From Myxococcales bacterium (GTDB taxonomy: Bacteria > Myxococcota > Polyangia > HGW-17 > SLPX01), in contig SLPX01000342.1 in NCBI GenBank assembly GCA_007131745.1, forward strand, positions 1-24,912: a DNA stretch of 24,912 nucleotides. Reading direction: 5' to 3'. The notes under the pieces were generated by a model. The model searched no databases and was not told where the DNA came from. It saw only the letters and a list, made by a program, of their open reading frames with translations. The stretch's first letter is position 1. Each line of letters starts with the position of its first letter. Both the position numbers and the translations under genes were made by a program. Positions 22,881 to 24,912 of the stretch are shown here, one piece after another.

Positions 22881-24698
22881 TTATTTCAGAACGATGACCT
22901 CTTCATCGTTTTTCTCAATTGCGCCGGATTGTTTCTGTTCCGGAAGTTTTTCCACCGGATTGTCGGTTTCGTCCGTTTCAACGCCGTTATCTCTATCAAT
23001 AACATGTTTCTCGTTTTTATCACGTGTTTCCCGAATATCTTCTTCATGAATCACGGAATCGGAAACGGTGTTTCGGGATTCGGGAGCCGGGGTTCCGGCT
23101 TTTTGTTTTTTCTGCCATGGATATTCCGGGCGGACATGAAGTTGGCTTTTCAGCATGCGAACCAGGGTTTCGGTGATAACCCTCAGATCAACCATGGAAA
23201 ATCCGGTATTGTTCAACTGCCGGTTCTTGATTTTTTCAAAAACAATGCGTCGAACAAGGTCCTGCAATGTTTCCGCGTCGACCGGGGGTTTCAGGGATCG
23301 GGAAGCCGCTTCCACTGAATCAACGATCGCCAGAATGCCTGTTTCCCTGGTATCGGGTCGCAGTCCGGGATAGCGGAAATCCTCCCTGGTCAAATCATCG
23401 GGGTTTCCCATGTCCACATTTTTTTGCCAAAAGAACTCCAGCACGGTGTCACCGTGGTGCATGTGGATGAAGTCGATGACTCTTTCCGGCAGTCCGGCTT
23501 CTCGGCCCATGATCACGCCCTGGGTTACGTGTGCGATGATTGCGTCGGTTGACACTATAGGGGCGATCGTATCATGAGGTGATAGTCGTCCCGCCAGGTT
23601 TTCCGCGAAATATTCCGCTTGTCTTGATTTTCCTATATCGTGGTAGAGCGCTCCCACGCGTGAAAGCAGTGAGTCCGCGGAAAGAGCGTTTGCGACTTGC
23701 TCGGCCATGTTGGCCATTGCCAGGGTGTGTTGCCAGGTTCCCGGCGCTTTTTCCGCTGTCTTTTTGAGCAATGGGTTGGAAAAATCCGCCAAGTTCTGCA
23801 GTTTGTTCCTGGGAATTTTGCCCAGGAAAAGTTCGTATGCGCTTCTTGACGGCGATGACGCCAAGCCCATGAAGACCCCTGATCCCAAGATTGCCGCTAG
23901 GTTTGAACTCATTAAGGTTTCGGTATCGGATGCCGGAAGTCTACCCATCGTGGAAAACCGGTACGCGGTGTATGCAACTAGTCCGACCATTGTGATCCAT
24001 GTCCACAAAGCGGCACCATGGAAAAAACCTCTTCTTTTATCTCCCATTGCAAAACACAAAAAAACCACCTGCGCCCCTGCCGTCGAGAGCATGACAAGGT
24101 CATGGTTATTTCCAAACGCGATCAGCAAAACGCAGGTCAAGCCCGCGATCATGCCGGTGGGCCGGTCAATCGCTCTTCCGAATGCATAGGTTGCCAGGGG
24201 AATCGGCAGCCAGAGAGCAGGAAAGGGTGTCAGGTGGAGAAAAAAAAGCGCCCCACCTAAAAAAACGACCGAAGTCGTTGATACCAGGATCTGCGGCCTC
24301 AAGAACTTTCCATCAACGGACAATAACCGGAACCCATGCGAAGAAAAAAGAAACACTCCGAGCAAAAATGCGCCCATGCCGAGTGTGTAGGCAATAGTCG
24401 GCGGTCTTCGACCTTCAGCATCAACAGCCAGGAGTTCGGCTGTTTTTGAATCAACTTCGTCTCCGATGTTGACCTGGATCGGGCGGCCTCTACGGAAGGC
24501 CCGTTCCCTGATTTCTTCGTATACTCCGAGGCTCGGAATTCGATGGGTCGAAGATGCTGCTTCTCCCTCCTTGGGCGGCGCCCATGCGGGGTTCCAGAGT
24601 GAGAACCAAATCATCATTCCGGCCACCGCTGCAAAAAGAAAAGCCAAGGCGGTGGCGGAAAGAGCCGATACGTGTACCCTTGATTGAATGATTCTCAT
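22881..24698 (-). CDS. 7TM-HD phosphodiesterase (PgpH-like) with shortened ectodomain
   Basis: A 605-residue membrane enzyme. TM1 is near 12-35; a short extracytoplasmic part follows (~36-100), then about six TM segments (100-285) and a cytosolic HDIG domain (~310-520). The metal-binding set is complete: His324 (GTWQHTLAM), His353-Asp354 (YHDIGK), His390, His414/415 and Asp460 (VDSVEAASR). PgpH-type proteins hydrolyse cyclic di-AMP, linking it to osmotic and wall control. The usual 7TMR-HDED ligand domain is about 200 residues; here only ~65 remain. The last ~75 residues are charged and low in complexity. The start has a weak ribosome site, 12 bases after the TonB-like stop, so coupling is likely. 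Confidence 0.85.
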   Translation of the reverse strand: MRIIQSRVHVSALSATALAFLFAAVAGMMIWFSLWNPAWAPPKEGEAASSTHRIPSLGVYEEIRERAFRRGRPIQVNIGDEVDSKTAELLAVDAEGRRPPTIAYTLGMGAFLLGVFLFSSHGFRLLSVDGKFLRPQILVSTTSVVFLGGALFFLHLTPFPALWLPIPLATYAFGRAIDRPTGMIAGLTCVLLIAFGNNHDLVMLSTAGAQVVFLCFAMGDKRRGFFHGAALWTWITMVGLVAYTAYRFSTMGRLPASDTETLMSSNLAAILGSGVFMGLASSPSRSAYELFLGKIPRNKLQNLADFSNPLLKKTAEKAPGTWQHTLAMANMAEQVANALSADSLLSRVGALYHDIGKSRQAEYFAENLAGRLSPHDTIAPIVSTDAIIAHVTQGVIMGREAGLPERVIDFIHMHHGDTVLEFFWQKNVDMGNPDDLTREDFRYPGLRPDTRETGILAIVDSVEAASRSLKPPVDAETLQDLVRRIVFEKIKNRQLNNTGFSMVDLRVITETLVRMLKSQLHVRPEYPWQKKQKAGTPAPESRNTVSDSVIHEEDIRETRDKNEKHVIDRDNGVETDETDNPVEKLPEQKQSGAIEKNDEEVIVLK

Positions 24699-24710
24699 GA
24701 AACCGGCAAC

Positions 24711-24912
24711 TCAGTTCGAAACCCGAAGCGAGTAGCTCCCGGTCGTGCGAACTCCGTTGAACTTTGGAAACTGTGCCCCTTGTATGGCTCTCTTTATGCA
24801 GCTGTCCGCGGCCCCTGAAACGGTGGTGCGGACCGCGGTCAGTTTTCCACTTCCCGCAATTTGAAGATTTATGGTTACATTGCTTTGGCCGTGCCTGACC
24901 AGGCAGCCCCCG
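24711..24912 (-). CDS. TonB-like / AgmX-PglI C-terminal domain (partial)
   Basis: The last 66 codons of a gene that starts beyond the right edge. They encode a compact C-terminal domain of the energy-transducer type common in Myxococcota (AgmX/PglI, TonB-like): NVTINLQIAGSGKLTAVRT, then a conserved Cys in ADSCIKRAIQGAQFPKFNG and a final strand YSLRVSN. In this family two Cys (here residues 3 and 38 of the visible part) are usually kept. The domain transmits force or contacts outer-membrane partners. It is the first visible gene of the minus-strand run with the 7TM-HD and HEAT genes. Confidence 0.75.
   Translation of the reverse strand, partial: GGCLVRHGQSNVTINLQIAGSGKLTAVRTTVSGAADSCIKRAIQGAQFPKFNGVRTTGSYSLRVSN

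Noticed and set aside
24711..24730. GTTCGAAACC resembling a tRNA T-loop
   Set aside because: It lies inside the TonB-like coding end, and no acceptor or anticodon stem can be formed around it.
1..24912. CRISPR array, IS element, integrase or phage genes
   Set aside because: No regular short repeats with spacers, no transposase or integrase motif and no terminal inverted repeats were seen anywhere in the window.

Overview
This is a compact bacterial chromosome segment of moderate GC, with genes on both strands and no tRNA, rRNA, CRISPR array, integrase or transposase that I can see. The gene families point to a delta-type lineage (Myxococcota/Bradymonadota/Desulfobacterota-like): a Gld-type ABC cassette with a DUF4340 protein, an AgmX/PglI-like TonB C-terminal domain, several exported or lipid-anchored HEAT/TPR proteins, and a chorismate mutase-DAHP synthase fusion. 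This assignment rests on gene content only.

Left part (1-5.8 kb): the start of a small lipoprotein gene (- strand); a TPR/HEAT lipoprotein (-); an 878-base gene-free stretch holding a 45-bp direct repeat pair and a strong candidate small RNA with a C-rich loop and a textbook terminator; a flippase-like 8-TM protein (+) with its own sigma-70-type promoter; and a two-gene minus-strand operon, CM-DAHP synthase then a U32-family protein. The U32 pairing is notable because characterised U32 RNA hydroxylases depend on prephenate, the product of chorismate mutase.

Middle part (5.8-9.9 kb): overlapping divergent promoters with dyads, then a polyprenyl synthase (ispA-like) that appears to lack the conserved block after its second Asp-rich motif. 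A second candidate structured RNA follows on the minus strand, with two hairpin terminators and a competing 14-bp stem. Then come an Ala-rich protein with ~44-residue repeats, a double-ACT-domain protein and a secreted Cys-containing protein of unknown function.

ABC region (10.0-16.9 kb): a tightly coupled four-gene operon made of a GldA-like ATPase with an acidic tail, a large ABC-2/GldF-like permease, a GldG-like membrane-anchored protein, and a DUF4340 protein that I read as five tandem ~150-residue modules. The products should form one envelope export or surface-machinery complex; the substrate is unknown.

Right part (17.1-24.9 kb): a membrane protein with its own promoter, thioredoxin, a small unknown protein, pdxJ and an ECF sigma factor without an adjacent anti-sigma gene (all +). 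Facing them is a minus-strand run that begins beyond the right edge: a TonB-like C-terminus, a PgpH-like 7TM-HD phosphodiesterase with a shortened ectodomain, and an 845-residue exported HEAT-repeat protein.
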